Translations under genes and position numbers: made by a program
Part shown: positions 33,788 through 45,300 of the stretch, in pieces
How positions within the stretch are numbered: the stretch's first letter is position 1
How the letters are laid out: each line of letters starts with the position of its first letter
The notes under the pieces: model-generated
The model's database searches: none
What the model saw: only the letters and a program-made list of their open reading frames with translations
Told to the model about the DNA's origin: nothing
From: Mariniblastus fucicola
GTDB taxonomy: Bacteria; Planctomycetota; Planctomycetia; Pirellulales; Pirellulaceae
Direction of reading: 5' to 3'
Length of the DNA: 64,000 nucleotides
NCBI RefSeq assembly: GCF_008087665.1
Contig: NZ_CP042912.1
Coordinates: 2,232,001-2,296,000, forward strand

Positions 33788-35872
33788 ATGGGCAAATCTA
33801 CGAAAAAGAACAAGTCTGACGGTCCGTTTGCCTATCTGGTCATTCGAGACGGTAAAAAATGGTCTGATGTTTTCAGGCTGATACCCGGTAGGACCGTCAC
33901 AATCGGGCGCTCGCCGACGAATCAGATCGTCATCAAGGAGGATCAGGCCAGCCGCCAACACGCCGAAATCTTCTTTTCCGACGGTGCCTGGACGGTCCGT
34001 GATCTTAACAGCCGCAATGGTACGGCCATCGGAGAAGAACCGCTTTCCGGAGATCGAAAGCTGAATGTCGGTGACGTTGTTTGGATCGCTGGCACCCAAA
34101 TGTCTTTCGTAGAAGATCTTTCTGCAGCTTATGGGAAAAAAGATCAGCAAAAAGTTTTCTCGCGAGTCGAAATCGGCGGAGAAACGATTGTTGGCCTTGA
34201 GGTCAGCGACAGCGACGAAGAGGTGACGCAGACAAACGTTGCAGCAGAAGTCACCGAACCGCAAACGATTACACACCGGCGACAGAAGACCAAGTTCCTC
34301 GACCACGACAACGAGGACCTCGAAGAGCTGAAAGATCCGATTCCCAAATTTGGCATCGCGGCAACAAGGCTATGTCGTCTGGCGTTTGACCTGGCGAAAG
34401 AAACGACGGCTCGAGGCGTTGCCAGAATGGCGATGGACAACCTGATGGATATGTCGGGTGTTGATTCCGGAGCGGTAATGTTGGTGCCACGCGCTCGCCG
34501 GACAACGACCGATCCGGAACACCTCGAAATTCTGGCTTGGTCCAGTACCAATCGTCCCGAATATCAACGCGTGTCCAAGTTTCTGACTGAAACCGTTTTG
34601 CGAAACGGCGAAGCGGTATTGGCTCGTGATGTCCAAGACGACAGCGCACTTGGATTGCGGGACTCGTCAGGCAAGATTCACGCGACCAGTGTGATTTGTG
34701 CTCCGATTCGAATGAACGCTCGCACGGTCGGGCTGATTCATCTCTATTCGACCATCCCGGCAAAAGTTCTCGACCCGGACGATCTGGAGTTTACGTTGGC
34801 CGTGGCGGAGACCGTTGGGCTGGCGTTGAAAACTCGATATCGCGAACAGAAACTTGTCGACGACCTGTCGCGAACTCGCAGCGAAATCGATCAACTGCGA
34901 AATCAGCTGAATGTCGAAAGCGAGATCGTTGGCTCGAGTCCGGCGATGTTAAAAGTCCACCAGCAGATTCACCGCGCGGCGCCAAGCAAAGCGACGGTTT
35001 TGGTCCGCGGCGAAAGCGGCGTCGGCAAAGAGCTTGTCGCGCGAGCGGTTCACTTTTCCAGCGACCGTCGGAACGGGCCGTTTGTTTGTTTGAACTGTGC
35101 GGCATTGACCGAGTCGCTGCTTGAGAGCGAACTTTTCGGGCACGAGAAAGGTGCCTTCACCGGAGCCACGGAACGTAAGGCGGGTAAGTTCGAAGCGGCC
35201 GACAAAGGCACGTTGATGCTGGACGAGATCGGCGAGATGAGCCCTTCGATTCAGGCCAAATTCTTGCGTGTCCTCGAGGGGCATCCGTTTGAGCGAGTCG
35301 GCGGTTCCAAAGCTATTCGAGTCAACGTTCGCGTGATCGCGGCGACGAATCGTGATCTTGAGGAGGAAGTTCGAAACGGCAAGTTCCGCAAAGACCTGTT
35401 CTTTCGTTTGCACGTCGTCCAAATCGATGTTCCGCCGCTACGGCATCGCCCCGAAGACATCCAGGTGTTGGCGGACTTCTTCCTGCAAAAGTACAATGGA
35501 GAGACGGGACGGAAAATCAAAGGTTACTCGCCGCATGTTCGTCACCAATTGCAACGATACCGCTGGCCGGGCAACGTGCGCGAGCTGAAGAACGTGGTCG
35601 AGCGGGCGGTTGTTTTGGCTCAGGGGGAAACCATTGAGATGGAAGACCTGACGCTGACAAAACTCTCGACGGCGAGTGAATCGCAGTTCGATTTGGGGAC
35701 TTTGGTTGATGAGTATCGGCCGATGTCGCTGGAGGAAGTCGAGTGTCGCCACATTGAGCAGACTCTGGCGTCGACCGCGTGGAACAAAAGTAAAGCAGCG
35801 GCGATCCTTGGTGTGGAGCGTTCCACACTGGACCGGAAAATCAAGAAGTACGGACTCAAAAAAACGGTTTGA
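33788..35872 (+). CDS. FHA-GAF-sigma54 interaction transcriptional activator
   Basis: 694 aa from ATG 33788 (MGKSTKKNK). N-terminal FHA domain at about 30-105 ([27 protein letters not shown]), which binds phosphothreonine. A GAF-like sensor region spans about 190-350. The AAA+ sigma54-activator domain at about 380-610 has Walker [14 protein letters not shown], the GAFTGA loop that contacts sigma54, and Walker [12 protein letters not shown] Fis-type HTH closes the protein ([25 protein letters not shown]). It likely responds to a Ser/Thr kinase and activates sigma54 promoters. The adjacent zinc-ribbon/propeller gene begins 3 bp after the stop, implying a common function. Confidence 0.92.
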   Translation: MGKSTKKNKSDGPFAYLVIRDGKKWSDVFRLIPGRTVTIGRSPTNQIVIKEDQASRQHAEIFFSDGAWTVRDLNSRNGTAIGEEPLSGDRKLNVGDVVWIAGTQMSFVEDLSAAYGKKDQQKVFSRVEIGGETIVGLEVSDSDEEVTQTNVAAEVTEPQTITHRRQKTKFLDHDNEDLEELKDPIPKFGIAATRLCRLAFDLAKETTARGVARMAMDNLMDMSGVDSGAVMLVPRARRTTTDPEHLEILAWSSTNRPEYQRVSKFLTETVLRNGEAVLARDVQDDSALGLRDSSGKIHATSVICAPIRMNARTVGLIHLYSTIPAKVLDPDDLEFTLAVAETVGLALKTRYREQKLVDDLSRTRSEIDQLRNQLNVESEIVGSSPAMLKVHQQIHRAAPSKATVLVRGESGVGKELVARAVHFSSDRRNGPFVCLNCAALTESLLESELFGHEKGAFTGATERKAGKFEAADKGTLMLDEIGEMSPSIQAKFLRVLEGHPFERVGGSKAIRVNVRVIAATNRDLEEEVRNGKFRKDLFFRLHVVQIDVPPLRHRPEDIQVLADFFLQKYNGETGRKIKGYSPHVRHQLQRYRWPGNVRELKNVVERAVVLAQGETIEMEDLTLTKLSTASESQFDLGTLVDEYRPMSLEEVECRHIEQTLASTAWNKSKAAAILGVERSTLDRKIKKYGLKKTV

Positions 35873-35875
35873 TCC

Positions 35876-38827
35876 ATGGCGAAGCCGGCGAAGAAAATCT
35901 GGTGTCCGAAGTGTCACAAACGACATCGACTTCCAGCAGACGCCGGCGGAATGACGCTCCGATGTCGTGGCTGCAGGTTCGCGTTCCGCGTTCAGGATGG
36001 TTTGACTGAGGAACCCGGATCGTCAGCCGAATTGATGCCAGAAGAAGCTCTGGTTGCTCCGGCCAGAAACGTCGAGCCCGCACACTACGCGTCGACAGAA
36101 GTCCTCCCGTTCAATGAATCGTCCGGTGGAGCATTCCCCGCGACGCCGTCGAACCCGGATCGGCGACCGGAAAACGAGCCTGTTGGTTTGGGTGACGATC
36201 CTGTCGACCTCGACGACGACTACGACGATATTCTGAACGTGCTGGAAACGCCCAGCACCGATCCGCTTGCGCCGCCGCGAGCCCACGCTGGTAAAAAGAA
36301 TAAAGCGTCGGCGAAATCTTTGGTTCAGCGTGACGATGGAAGCCTGCCGGATTCCGCGACTCCCGGTGATGATTCGAATTCGAACGTCACGGCGGTGCGT
36401 GAGCCCGTGACGCGGCAACAGCTTCGGGCGCATCGGAACGCTCGGCAGTTTTGGATGCTGGTTAGCCTGTTGATCGCCTGTGTGCTGGCTGGAGTTTCGT
36501 GGTTTTCGTTGAATCTTTTCATTGCTCCCAAACTCGGACATTGGGAGCGAAAAATGCTCTACGCGATGGGCGTGCCGGCCCGTTGGCTTCCGCTTCAGAA
36601 TGACGGAGGCGAAATTTTGCTTCCGCCAAACCATGTCAAACTGCGCGGAGACCATGTTGAGTTGGCGGATCGCGACGATTTCTTTCGAGACGAGTTTCCG
36701 ACAGCCGATCGAGTGGGAATGCCCGAGCCCGAAGACATGGCCGTCAATGGAGGCCGCGATCGCGAACCGGATCGACGAGGGGATCGGCGAGGCGGATTGC
36801 AACCGATTGGGGGCGCAAGGATTGCTCCAGGAAACAACCCGAACGCCAACAAGGGTGCTGCCAATCGCGCTGATCGTCGCAACTTTGGCCGCCGAGCCAA
36901 CCGTCGGAATCAGCCAGCGGTGGATGCGTGGCAGCCACCTTCGATTTCGAACTCGGATATCCAGATGGTCGCCACGCGCGGCATCGACCCGAAGTTGACT
37001 CAGATGTTTGCTATCGACACGAATTCCGACCTGAACGTCGCTCTGGTTCGAGACCACGTTTTCTCCATCAGTCGCGGCAATCGACTTTCTGTGTTCTCGA
37101 TTCAATCCAATTCCGTGCTGGTCAGCCGCAAGCTCGATCGCGACGTCGCAGCGGTTTGTGCGGCGGCAGAGGATCGAATTTCAGATCGGCCCGCGATGTG
37201 GATTCTTTACGAAAGTGGAAAGCTGGAAAAGTGGGAGTTGCTCGCCGGTCAGCTCAATCGATTGATCGAAACTTCGGTGAGTCCTGTGTTCAAGGAAAAA
37301 CACCGTAACGTTGCCGCGGGCAAGCGAACCATCGCTTACAACCATGAAGGCAAAATTGTCATCGCCAATGTCCTTGAAGCCGCCTCCAGAATCGGAAGCT
37401 CGACCAGCGTCCCGGTTGACGGCGAGGTCTTTGCATTGCGATTCTCGAAAGACAGCTCTCAAGTTCTCGCGGTCGTCGAAGACAGTGCGGTCTTGATCGA
37501 TGCCGCCAACGGAAAAATTGTCTCTACAACGCGGTTGCCGGATTTGTCGGGCAAGCCGCCGCTGCAGAGTTCCGGAGTTAGCGTTTCGGCTGATTTATCA
37601 ACCGTTTTCCTGTGTCAGCGTGGTGTGATCGATGCGATTTCGATCGCTGATCGGGCTGTCGCCGGACAGTATTGGGGAAGCCTGCCAATTCCAATTCGTG
37701 GCGTTTCGGGGAACGGTAACAGCCTGCTCGGGCTAACGGACGGCTCGCCATCGCAAGCTTCCCTGTTCACCGTTTCTGAGATGTTACAACGTTCGGGTTC
37801 GAGTCGTTCAGGGGATTCGGATCGAACAGAACCGATGGCGAAGGATGGACCGGAGGCAGGAAAGTCGCCGACACTGTTGCGTGACGACGATGCATCAAAC
37901 GTCGCAGCCAAAGTTCCTTTCGAGATCGATCGCTCTCCGGCTTTCAGTGCTCCGATCAAGTCGATTCAAACGTTGCCTCGCAACAGAATCGCAGTCCTGA
38001 CTTCCGGGCGAGAGACCAACTCAATCCTGATCGCGACGCGAAACGACGGTTGGAAAACAACTGCTTTAAAGTTGGATCCGGGATTCAAAATACAGGGCGT
38101 TGCGGTTGCTGAAGATCTTTCCCGGTTCGCGATCCATTCCGACAATGTGGTCCAGTCCTGGAAGATCCTTGACCTGGACGCGGGCACAACAGAATTCGTT
38201 TCCGAGTCGCCAGTCAATGATTCAAAGATTACAAAACTGATGCTGACTGGAGACGGCGAACGAGTTGTCTCGGGGGACGCATCGGGCAAAGTGTATGCGT
38301 CCAGTTTTGAAACCGGAAAACAAACGGGAAGTCTGCTCGGATTTCGCAGCGGGATTGTGGAAATCACTTCGCGTGGCAATGAAGGGTTTGTCGCGATGGA
38401 CCGCAGCGGCATTGCGACCGGCAGCGGCAATACAAACCGCGACAGGATCACCTCGTTTGGAACCAGTATCCGTGGTGCATCTGCACTCTCGGAGAACGGA
38501 GGACGAATCGCATATGGCTACAGCGGGAAAATTCGTGTTGCCGATGTGAGCAGTCAGAAAGTTCGGTCGGAGTTCAGCTCTCAAGTTCGACCGGAATCGA
38601 TCAAGTTCTCAAACAGCCAAAAGTATTTGTTGTTGCAGGGACGTGATGCAGTCGCCATTTGGGATTGGCGAAAGAAAGAATTGGTGCGGACGTATCGTTT
38701 TGGTTCGCGGTCTGTACCGGTTACTGTCGATTTGGGCATCGGAGGTGACGATCAAACTGTTGCCGTCGTGACAGGCAGGGAGCTGAATCAAATTTCGATT
38801 TTTGAAATGCCGCAACCGAACGAATAG
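35876..38827 (+). CDS. zinc-ribbon, membrane-anchored beta-propeller (WD40-like) protein
   Basis: 983 aa. An N-terminal zinc ribbon (CPKCHKRHRLPADAGGMTLRCRGC, residues about 10-33) is followed by a disordered acidic region, a membrane helix near 200 (MLVSLLIACVLAGVSWFSLNLF) and a large Asp/Arg-rich linker. The rest is made of WD40/quinoprotein-like beta blades (for example KITKLMLTGDGERVVSGDASGKVYA). No catalytic residues are recognised. It lies 3 bp after the sigma54 activator gene, so it may sense or present a signal to that protein. Very long, with planctomycete-type composition. Confidence 0.75.
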   Translation: MAKPAKKIWCPKCHKRHRLPADAGGMTLRCRGCRFAFRVQDGLTEEPGSSAELMPEEALVAPARNVEPAHYASTEVLPFNESSGGAFPATPSNPDRRPENEPVGLGDDPVDLDDDYDDILNVLETPSTDPLAPPRAHAGKKNKASAKSLVQRDDGSLPDSATPGDDSNSNVTAVREPVTRQQLRAHRNARQFWMLVSLLIACVLAGVSWFSLNLFIAPKLGHWERKMLYAMGVPARWLPLQNDGGEILLPPNHVKLRGDHVELADRDDFFRDEFPTADRVGMPEPEDMAVNGGRDREPDRRGDRRGGLQPIGGARIAPGNNPNANKGAANRADRRNFGRRANRRNQPAVDAWQPPSISNSDIQMVATRGIDPKLTQMFAIDTNSDLNVALVRDHVFSISRGNRLSVFSIQSNSVLVSRKLDRDVAAVCAAAEDRISDRPAMWILYESGKLEKWELLAGQLNRLIETSVSPVFKEKHRNVAAGKRTIAYNHEGKIVIANVLEAASRIGSSTSVPVDGEVFALRFSKDSSQVLAVVEDSAVLIDAANGKIVSTTRLPDLSGKPPLQSSGVSVSADLSTVFLCQRGVIDAISIADRAVAGQYWGSLPIPIRGVSGNGNSLLGLTDGSPSQASLFTVSEMLQRSGSSRSGDSDRTEPMAKDGPEAGKSPTLLRDDDASNVAAKVPFEIDRSPAFSAPIKSIQTLPRNRIAVLTSGRETNSILIATRNDGWKTTALKLDPGFKIQGVAVAEDLSRFAIHSDNVVQSWKILDLDAGTTEFVSESPVNDSKITKLMLTGDGERVVSGDASGKVYASSFETGKQTGSLLGFRSGIVEITSRGNEGFVAMDRSGIATGSGNTNRDRITSFGTSIRGASALSENGGRIAYGYSGKIRVADVSSQKVRSEFSSQVRPESIKFSNSQKYLLLQGRDAVAIWDWRKKELVRTYRFGSRSVPVTVDLGIGGDDQTVAVVTGRELNQISIFEMPQPNE

Positions 38828-38888
38828 TCGAGCCTTTTTCGCGTTCTGGCGACGCTTTTCTAAATCGCGATGCTGTCGTCGCGTAAGT

Positions 38889-40943
38889 CTATTGCTTTCT
38901 GGGGCGAGGAACTTTCGAGGCCTTTCGGCGACCCTTCTTTTTGCGACCTTTCGTCGATGACTCTACGCTGTCGAGCGGCTTGCCGATGTTCTCTTGCAGT
39001 TGTGAAATTCGGTCCCGCAGCGAACCCGCGCGTTCGAACTCCAGATCCTCCGCCGCCTGCAACATCTCGGTCCGCAATTCGTTCACGTATTCTTCCGTAA
39101 TGTACGTTGTATTTTCGGCGGTCGCCTTCGCCGTCGCGTCAGCCCGGTTCTTCAAATCCGCCTGGATGCCATCCTTGATTTCCTTTTTCACCGTGTGTGG
39201 CGTGATATTGTTTGCCGTGTTGTAGTCCTCCTGGATTTTGCGACGCCGCGCCGTTTCTTCGATCGCATTCTTCATCGCCTTGGTGATTTTGTCGCCGTAA
39301 AGGATGACTCGGGCGTTTACGTTTCGAGCCGAACGACCGATCGTCTGGATCAGCGACGTTTCACTTCGTAGAAAGCCTTCCTTGTCTGCGTCCAGAATTC
39401 CGACGAGCGAAACTTCAGGCAAATCGAGTCCTTCACGCAGCAAGTTCACACCGATCAGGCAGTCGTAAACGCCAAGCCGTAAGTCACGTAACAGCTCGAC
39501 GCGTTCAAACGCATCCAGTTCGCTGTGCAGCCACTTTGCGGACACTCCGTTGTCACAAAAGAACGTTGCGAGGTCTTCTGCCAGCCGTTTTGTCAACGCC
39601 GTGACCAGGACGCGATCTCCCGCCGCAATCCGTTCCTTGGCCTCTCCGAGTAGATGGTTTACTTGTCCGCTGGCCGGAAGAACTTCCACGATTGGATCAA
39701 GCAAACCAGTCGGCCGAATGATTTGTTCGACAACTTCGCCCTCGGTTTTTTCCATCTCGTAGTCGTTCGGCGTCGCCGAGACGTAAACGACTTTATTGAT
39801 CCTGTTTTCCCATTCTTCAAACTGCAACGGACGATTGTCACGTGCACTTGGCAGCCGAAAACCGTGGTCGATCAGCGTGTTTTTTCGGCTCTGGTCGCCC
39901 GCATACATGGCTCGAACCTGAGACACCGTGACGTGAGACTCATCGATGAACAGCAGAAAATCCTTTGGGAAAAAGTTGTACAGAGTTTCCGGTTCCTGAC
40001 CTTCCTCTCGACCGGCGATGTGGCGACTGTAGTTCTCGATGCCAGGGCAATGGCCGACTTGCTCCATCATCTCCAAATCAAACCGGGTACGTGCGTTGAG
40101 CCGCTGGGCTTCGAGCAGTTTGCCCGCGTTCTGAAAAAACTCCAACCGCTCTTTTAGTTCAAGACGAATCCGTTTGACCGCCTGCTGGATCCGATCCTCC
40201 GAACTTACAAAGTGCTTGGCCGGATAAATGTAGATGCTGTCCACTTTCTCGAACGACTCACCCGTCAGCGGATTGATGACCGAAATCTTTTCGATCTCAT
40301 CGCCCCAGAACTCAACGCGATAGGCAAACTCCTCATACGAAGGCCAGATCTCGACACTATCGCCGCGGACGCGAAATCGAGAACGCTCGAACGCAATGTC
40401 GTTGCGCTGGTACTGAATCTCGATCAGTTTGCCAAGCATTTTGTCCCGGTCGATCGATTCGCCGACTTTGATCGCCACCATCATGTTCTTGTAGTCTTCC
40501 GGCGAACCGAGTCCGTAAATACTCGAAACGCTGGCGATGATGATCACGTCCTTGCGGCTGACCAGAGAACTGGTGGTTGCCAGGCGAAGTCGATCGATAT
40601 CCTCATTGATCGAAGCGTCTTTCTCGATGTAGATGTCCCGTTGAGGGATGTAAGCTTCTGGCTGGTAGTAATCGTAATAGCTGACGAAATAATGGACCGC
40701 GTTGTGCGGAAAAAACTCTTTGAATTCGCTGTACAGCTGAGCCGCCAATGTTTTGTTGTGCGAGATCACCAACGTTGGCTTCTGAATTTTCTGGATCACG
40801 TTGGCCATCGTGAACGTCTTTCCCGAACCGGTGACACCCATCAGAACCTGGTGCTTTTGGCCGTTTTTGATTCCGGCCACCAGACTGTCGATGGCTTGAG
40901 GTTGATCGCCGCCAGGTTTGAAGGGGGATTCGAGTTTGAACAT
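38889..40943 (-). CDS. uvrB: UvrABC nucleotide excision repair protein UvrB
   Basis: 684 aa from ATG 40943 (a longer frame adds 12 residues). Damage-recognition helicase-like subunit of UvrABC. Walker A is GVTGSGKTFTMANVI, the beta-hairpin region YYDYYQPEAYIPQRD is intact, motif II is LFIDESH, motif VI is QTIGRSARN, and the C-terminal UVR domain (LQAAEDLEFERAGSLRDRI) that binds UvrC is present. A basic tail (KKKGRRKASKVPRPRKQ) is longer than in E. coli. Transcribed alone. Confidence 0.97.
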   Translation of the reverse strand: MFKLESPFKPGGDQPQAIDSLVAGIKNGQKHQVLMGVTGSGKTFTMANVIQKIQKPTLVISHNKTLAAQLYSEFKEFFPHNAVHYFVSYYDYYQPEAYIPQRDIYIEKDASINEDIDRLRLATTSSLVSRKDVIIIASVSSIYGLGSPEDYKNMMVAIKVGESIDRDKMLGKLIEIQYQRNDIAFERSRFRVRGDSVEIWPSYEEFAYRVEFWGDEIEKISVINPLTGESFEKVDSIYIYPAKHFVSSEDRIQQAVKRIRLELKERLEFFQNAGKLLEAQRLNARTRFDLEMMEQVGHCPGIENYSRHIAGREEGQEPETLYNFFPKDFLLFIDESHVTVSQVRAMYAGDQSRKNTLIDHGFRLPSARDNRPLQFEEWENRINKVVYVSATPNDYEMEKTEGEVVEQIIRPTGLLDPIVEVLPASGQVNHLLGEAKERIAAGDRVLVTALTKRLAEDLATFFCDNGVSAKWLHSELDAFERVELLRDLRLGVYDCLIGVNLLREGLDLPEVSLVGILDADKEGFLRSETSLIQTIGRSARNVNARVILYGDKITKAMKNAIEETARRRKIQEDYNTANNITPHTVKKEIKDGIQADLKNRADATAKATAENTTYITEEYVNELRTEMLQAAEDLEFERAGSLRDRISQLQENIGKPLDSVESSTKGRKKKGRRKASKVPRPRKQ

Positions 40944-41050
40944 AGTTCCGTTTTGATGGTGCAAAGAATCGAGCCCCATATTTTACGGCATAGGCTCAAC
41001 ATTGCCAAAGCCATTGCGGAGGGTTCTAATTGGGGGAACGCGTGTCAATT

Positions 41051-41079
41051 GACGTTTAATGGCAAGCCGTACGCGATTG
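41051..41079. repeat. diverged copy of the 31-bp inverted-repeat arm
   Basis: About 24 of 29 positions match the arm at 7999-8027 (CGTTTAA, then GGCAAGCCG..., with five substitutions). Only one arm is present here. It lies in the 240-bp gap between uvrB and the App1-domain gene, where nothing else is seen. Confidence 0.45.
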
Positions 41080-41185
41080 TGTTGGAGAACACGCCATCAA
41101 AATCGGCTGGGACTTGTCGGTGAGTGGCTCGAAGCGTGTCGATGGACAAAATTGAATTTAACCTGAAAAACCATCACTGATCCAA

Positions 41186-42244
41186 ATGATCAATCTCAAG
41201 CCCGGCGGAAGACGGGAATCTCAAACCCAACTGCTGAGCTATCCGGCTTGGGGGTATCAGCTTGAATCCGGAAATTGGCGGCTGAACCTGTCCGGTGTCG
41301 CATGGCTTTCGCCCGTTGTGTTCACACGACGGCAGAAGATGATGATCCGGATGCTGGGTAACGTCATGAAGGTCGCCCCTGAGGAAATGGAGCGTGATGT
41401 TTTTCTCAACCGCATCAATCCGTTCATGGCCGAAGCCGACAAACGCCGCAGGGTCGTCGCCACGGTCGGTGGGCAAGGTTTTTCATTGCGGAAGAAAACG
41501 CGAGGCAACGGTCATTTTCGCAATTGGCTGATTGTGCCCAGCGAACTGGTTGACGCAGCCTGCGACGGATCGTCCGAAGGCAGCCAGGTGCTTCCGATCA
41601 AGCTCACGATTGATGGCGATGAAGCCACGGACAGTGTGAACGCTCGGCTGCTGCCCCACCGCGGTCTGAGCATCGTGTCGGACATCGACGACACGGTGAA
41701 AGATTCCGTTGTCGGCGACCGTCGCGAGTTGCTGAACAACACCTTCATTCGCGATTTTCGTTGCGTTGATGGGATGGCAGAAACCTATCAGGCCTGGGAG
41801 AAGTTAGGCGCCGAGTTTCACTACGTTTCGTCGAGTCCGTGGCAGTTGTTCGAGCCGTTGGTTGAGTTGCAAGAGAATTTTGGGCTGCCGATCGGGACGA
41901 TGCATTTGCGGAATTTTCGCTTGCGAGATCAGCTGTTTAAAAAGCTGATCATCCGCCGACAGGGCAAGCGGCTTGCGATCACCAAGCTGCTGAAGTGCTT
42001 TCCGAACCGGGATTTCGTGCTTGTTGGTGACTCGGGTGAGAAAGACCCTGAAATTTATTTGAAAGTCTGCAAACGTTTCCCGGGCCGCATCAAGGGGCTG
42101 TTCATTCGCGACCTTGAACATCGACCGATGGACGATGAATTGTTCGATGCCATTCAATCAGCGATGGGACCAAATCTGTGTTCCCGGTTTACCGATGGCG
42201 AAGACCTGTTCAACAAAGCATCTTCCGTTTTTGCGGAGTATTGA
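41186..42244 (+). CDS. App1-type (DUF2183) phosphatase-domain protein
   Basis: 352 aa. The C-terminal half carries the DUF2183/App1 signature: IVSDIDDTVKDSVV (DxDxT-like HAD core), FHYVSSSPWQLFEPL, and a following GDSGEKDPEIY block. The yeast member is a phosphatidate phosphatase acting at actin patches, while bacterial members are uncharacterised. The N-terminal half (about 1-150) is a beta-rich domain of the same family (GQGFSLRKKTRGNGHF). No signal peptide. Predicted HAD-fold phosphatase on a lipid or phosphoprotein; substrate uncertain. Confidence 0.83.
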   Translation: MINLKPGGRRESQTQLLSYPAWGYQLESGNWRLNLSGVAWLSPVVFTRRQKMMIRMLGNVMKVAPEEMERDVFLNRINPFMAEADKRRRVVATVGGQGFSLRKKTRGNGHFRNWLIVPSELVDAACDGSSEGSQVLPIKLTIDGDEATDSVNARLLPHRGLSIVSDIDDTVKDSVVGDRRELLNNTFIRDFRCVDGMAETYQAWEKLGAEFHYVSSSPWQLFEPLVELQENFGLPIGTMHLRNFRLRDQLFKKLIIRRQGKRLAITKLLKCFPNRDFVLVGDSGEKDPEIYLKVCKRFPGRIKGLFIRDLEHRPMDDELFDAIQSAMGPNLCSRFTDGEDLFNKASSVFAEY

Positions 42245-42302
42245 ACCGAGGATTGGCAACTGACCCGATCCGGCGGCCAGGAATCTCGAGAAGCACCCGT
42301 CC

Positions 42303-45300
42303 CTAAAGCTGGACATCAAAGACGACGATGTCCGTGTCTCGGTCGGCGCCCGTGGCGATCGTGTTTCCTTCTGCATCGACGGCATAGCTTTGACCGCCGT
42401 AGACCATGCCCAGCCACGGGCCGTGCGCGATGGAGCCGACCAGATTGGTTCCGATCACCGGGCAGTCCAGTTTCTTTGCCGCCGCACTGACCGTACTCTC
42501 CAGCGTCAAACCATGCTGTGGCCAGGCTCCTGCTTTGTTGGCCCAGCCGTAGGGGACCAGCATTAAATTGGGTTTGCGAGGAACCATTTTGTCCAAAGCA
42601 TCCTGATCAAATGTGTCAGCGCAAATTAGCATGCCAATTTTTCCGAACCGGGTATCAGCAACGGAAACCGTTTCTCCCGGAGTGTAGCTGGGCTTCATCA
42701 GGTCGCTCAGGATGTTGATCTTTCGATGCTTCAGGATGACCTCGCCGCGATCGTCGATCAGGATTGCCGAGTCATACAGTTTGTCGCCTTCTTTCTCCGC
42801 GAGGCCAATCGAAACGTGGATCTCATACTTGCGGGCAAGCTCGCAAAGCACGTCGGAGTCCTTGCCCGGAATGGTGGAAGCGAATTCGTGAGCTTCGGGA
42901 TTCACCCAGCCACGCAATGCCATCTCCGGGAGGCAGACAATGTCCGCCTGTTGGTCTTTGGCTTGCTTGATCGCATGTTCGATCCGTGTCAGGTTGCCGG
43001 AAATGTCGTCGTCGATGCACATGATTTGCCCGATGGCGATGCGGCAAGTCGATTCTTTGTTGCTGATGGTCTTCTCCGGCTTTCGGGAGCTCAAAATGTC
43101 TTCGAATGTCTGGTTGCCGATACGATACTTCTTCCAGTCTTTATAGTCGAAGTGCCACCACTCAAATTCATAGACGGAAAAGCCTTCGGCCTCCATCGTT
43201 TGCCGCAACAGATGGCGATACCAACGCTGACTCGCGGTGCCTCCGGGATACATCGGAAATGATCGGGCTGAGAATTCGTCATAGCCCGCCACCATCTGGA
43301 TCGGCTTGCCGGTTTCAAGATCGTAAAGCGTGATGTCAACCGCACAGCCACGATTGTGCCGCGAACCGAGAGCCGGATTTGCGACGAAGTCTTTCATCTC
43401 TCCGGGAGTCGCGTCCCAAAACATTTTCGTCACGAACCATGGACGATAGGCATCATGGACCAACAGGCCCAGCCCGCGTTTCTTGAGCTTGGCATTGGCT
43501 CGCACGACTGCTTCAGCCGCCGGACGTTGCATGAATGCCTTGGGCTGTTTGTAGAAAACGGCTCCCATGAAGTTGTTGGTCGTGGCGTAGCGGATATCCA
43601 TTTTGATCGTCGGATCAAGCGACGCCAAATCTACCAGGTCGGAATTCCGAAACTTACCATGTTCCTCCGGAGGGCTGCCCGCCAGAGCCGTCGTTCGCAA
43701 TTCTTCGATCGGTTTGATAGGGTCAATTTTGAACGTTTCGCCGTCCTTGGTGCCGATCTCGCGTCGAACAAATTTGACTTCCGCCGCAACGACTTCGGTG
43801 GCGGTTCCGTCTGTAGCACGTGTGAACTTGAGTCCCTCACCGTGATACAGGCCGTAATCCGGAAACAGAAACTCGTTTTCATTGACTTCCTTCAACGGAT
43901 AGTAGTAGAACCATTCGATCAACGCATAAAGCTGACCTTCGCGCTCAAGAATGTACAGCGTGTTGTGGTCCCAACCGTATTCGCCAATCAGCCCTTTCCA
44001 ACGGTCGGGAACTTTCGCCGGTGGTTTATTTGCAATGGGAGCAAATGTCGTCCCATTGATTTCGAGCATGTCCGAGTTCTTCTGTGTTACGGTCATGCCA
44101 AAGCCAAGTACGTCATCTGTTACCATCGCACCATCTGAATCGTTGGCGCGAATTTCGTGTCGAAAGGTGCCTCGCTCCAAAAACGTTCGACCGCCAAGTT
44201 CAATGATGCTTGCCGTGCGATCGCCGTCAACTTCCCTGTACCTCCCGACCAGTTGTTTGGCTCGTTGAACGGCAACCGGTGAAGTGCGTTGGTAATCCGG
44301 AAGAGGTTTGCCATCCTGATTCGCGATCATCAACCGCAACGCGTAATGGCTCAACCGCGTTGCAACGCCGTTGCTGCCGTCGAGTGCTGACGCTGCCGCG
44401 ACGCCAATCTTTCGTGAAGGGATGGCTTCGAGTTGCGTCGAGAAGCCGTAGACCGCGCCGCCGTGACCGATGACTTTTTCACCGTCCAGATCGCCAATGT
44501 GGAATCCGATCCCGAATCGTTGAGCTTTCCCGTCCGGTCCGATTTGTGGCGAGGTCATCATCTTCAGCGTCGCCGGTTTGATGACCTGGCCGTTCTTTGT
44601 TCTGCCTTCGTTGAAGATAAACGACGTGAACTTGCAAAGGTCGAGCACGCTGGAGTAGAGGTTTCCTGCCGGGCCGGTTCCCAACAAAAACTTGGGTGCT
44701 TCGAAACGTCGATCGTCGTAAGTCCACATGTAGGCCGTCGCCAACTTTTTCTCGATCTCGGGCGTCAAGTCGAAGCTGCTGCTGTCCATCTGCAGCGGCT
44801 CGAAAATCTCACGCTTTACCAGGTCGGCATGGCGGCCTTTGAGTTTCGATTCCAGGACGGCGCCCACCACGGCGATCGCCGCGTTTGAATATTTGGTCCG
44901 GGAGCCTGGCGGGTAGATGATCGGCGTGCCGTTGAGGCTGGCAACGGTCGCGGCCAGCGAAGGTCCGTCGGGGTCAAAATAGTTCCCCACGGGCGATTCG
45001 CGTACCAAACCCGAACGATGGGTCATCAACATTCGCAATGTAATCGGTGTGCCCGAAGTGTTGTTCGGTTTGAAGTCAGGCAAGTAAGTCGTAACCGGTT
45101 CGTCCAGGTCCAGTTCGCCGGATTCCACCAGCTTCATCACGCTGATGTCCGTCAACAGCTTGGAAATTGAGCCAACGCGATAGACGGTTTGATCGGTCGC
45201 CGGAGTTTCCTGTTCCGCATCCTGGAACCCGAAACCTTTCGACCAAACGACATCGTTGCCTTCGACGATTGCGATCGAGAAAGCGGGCAGATCCTTATGC

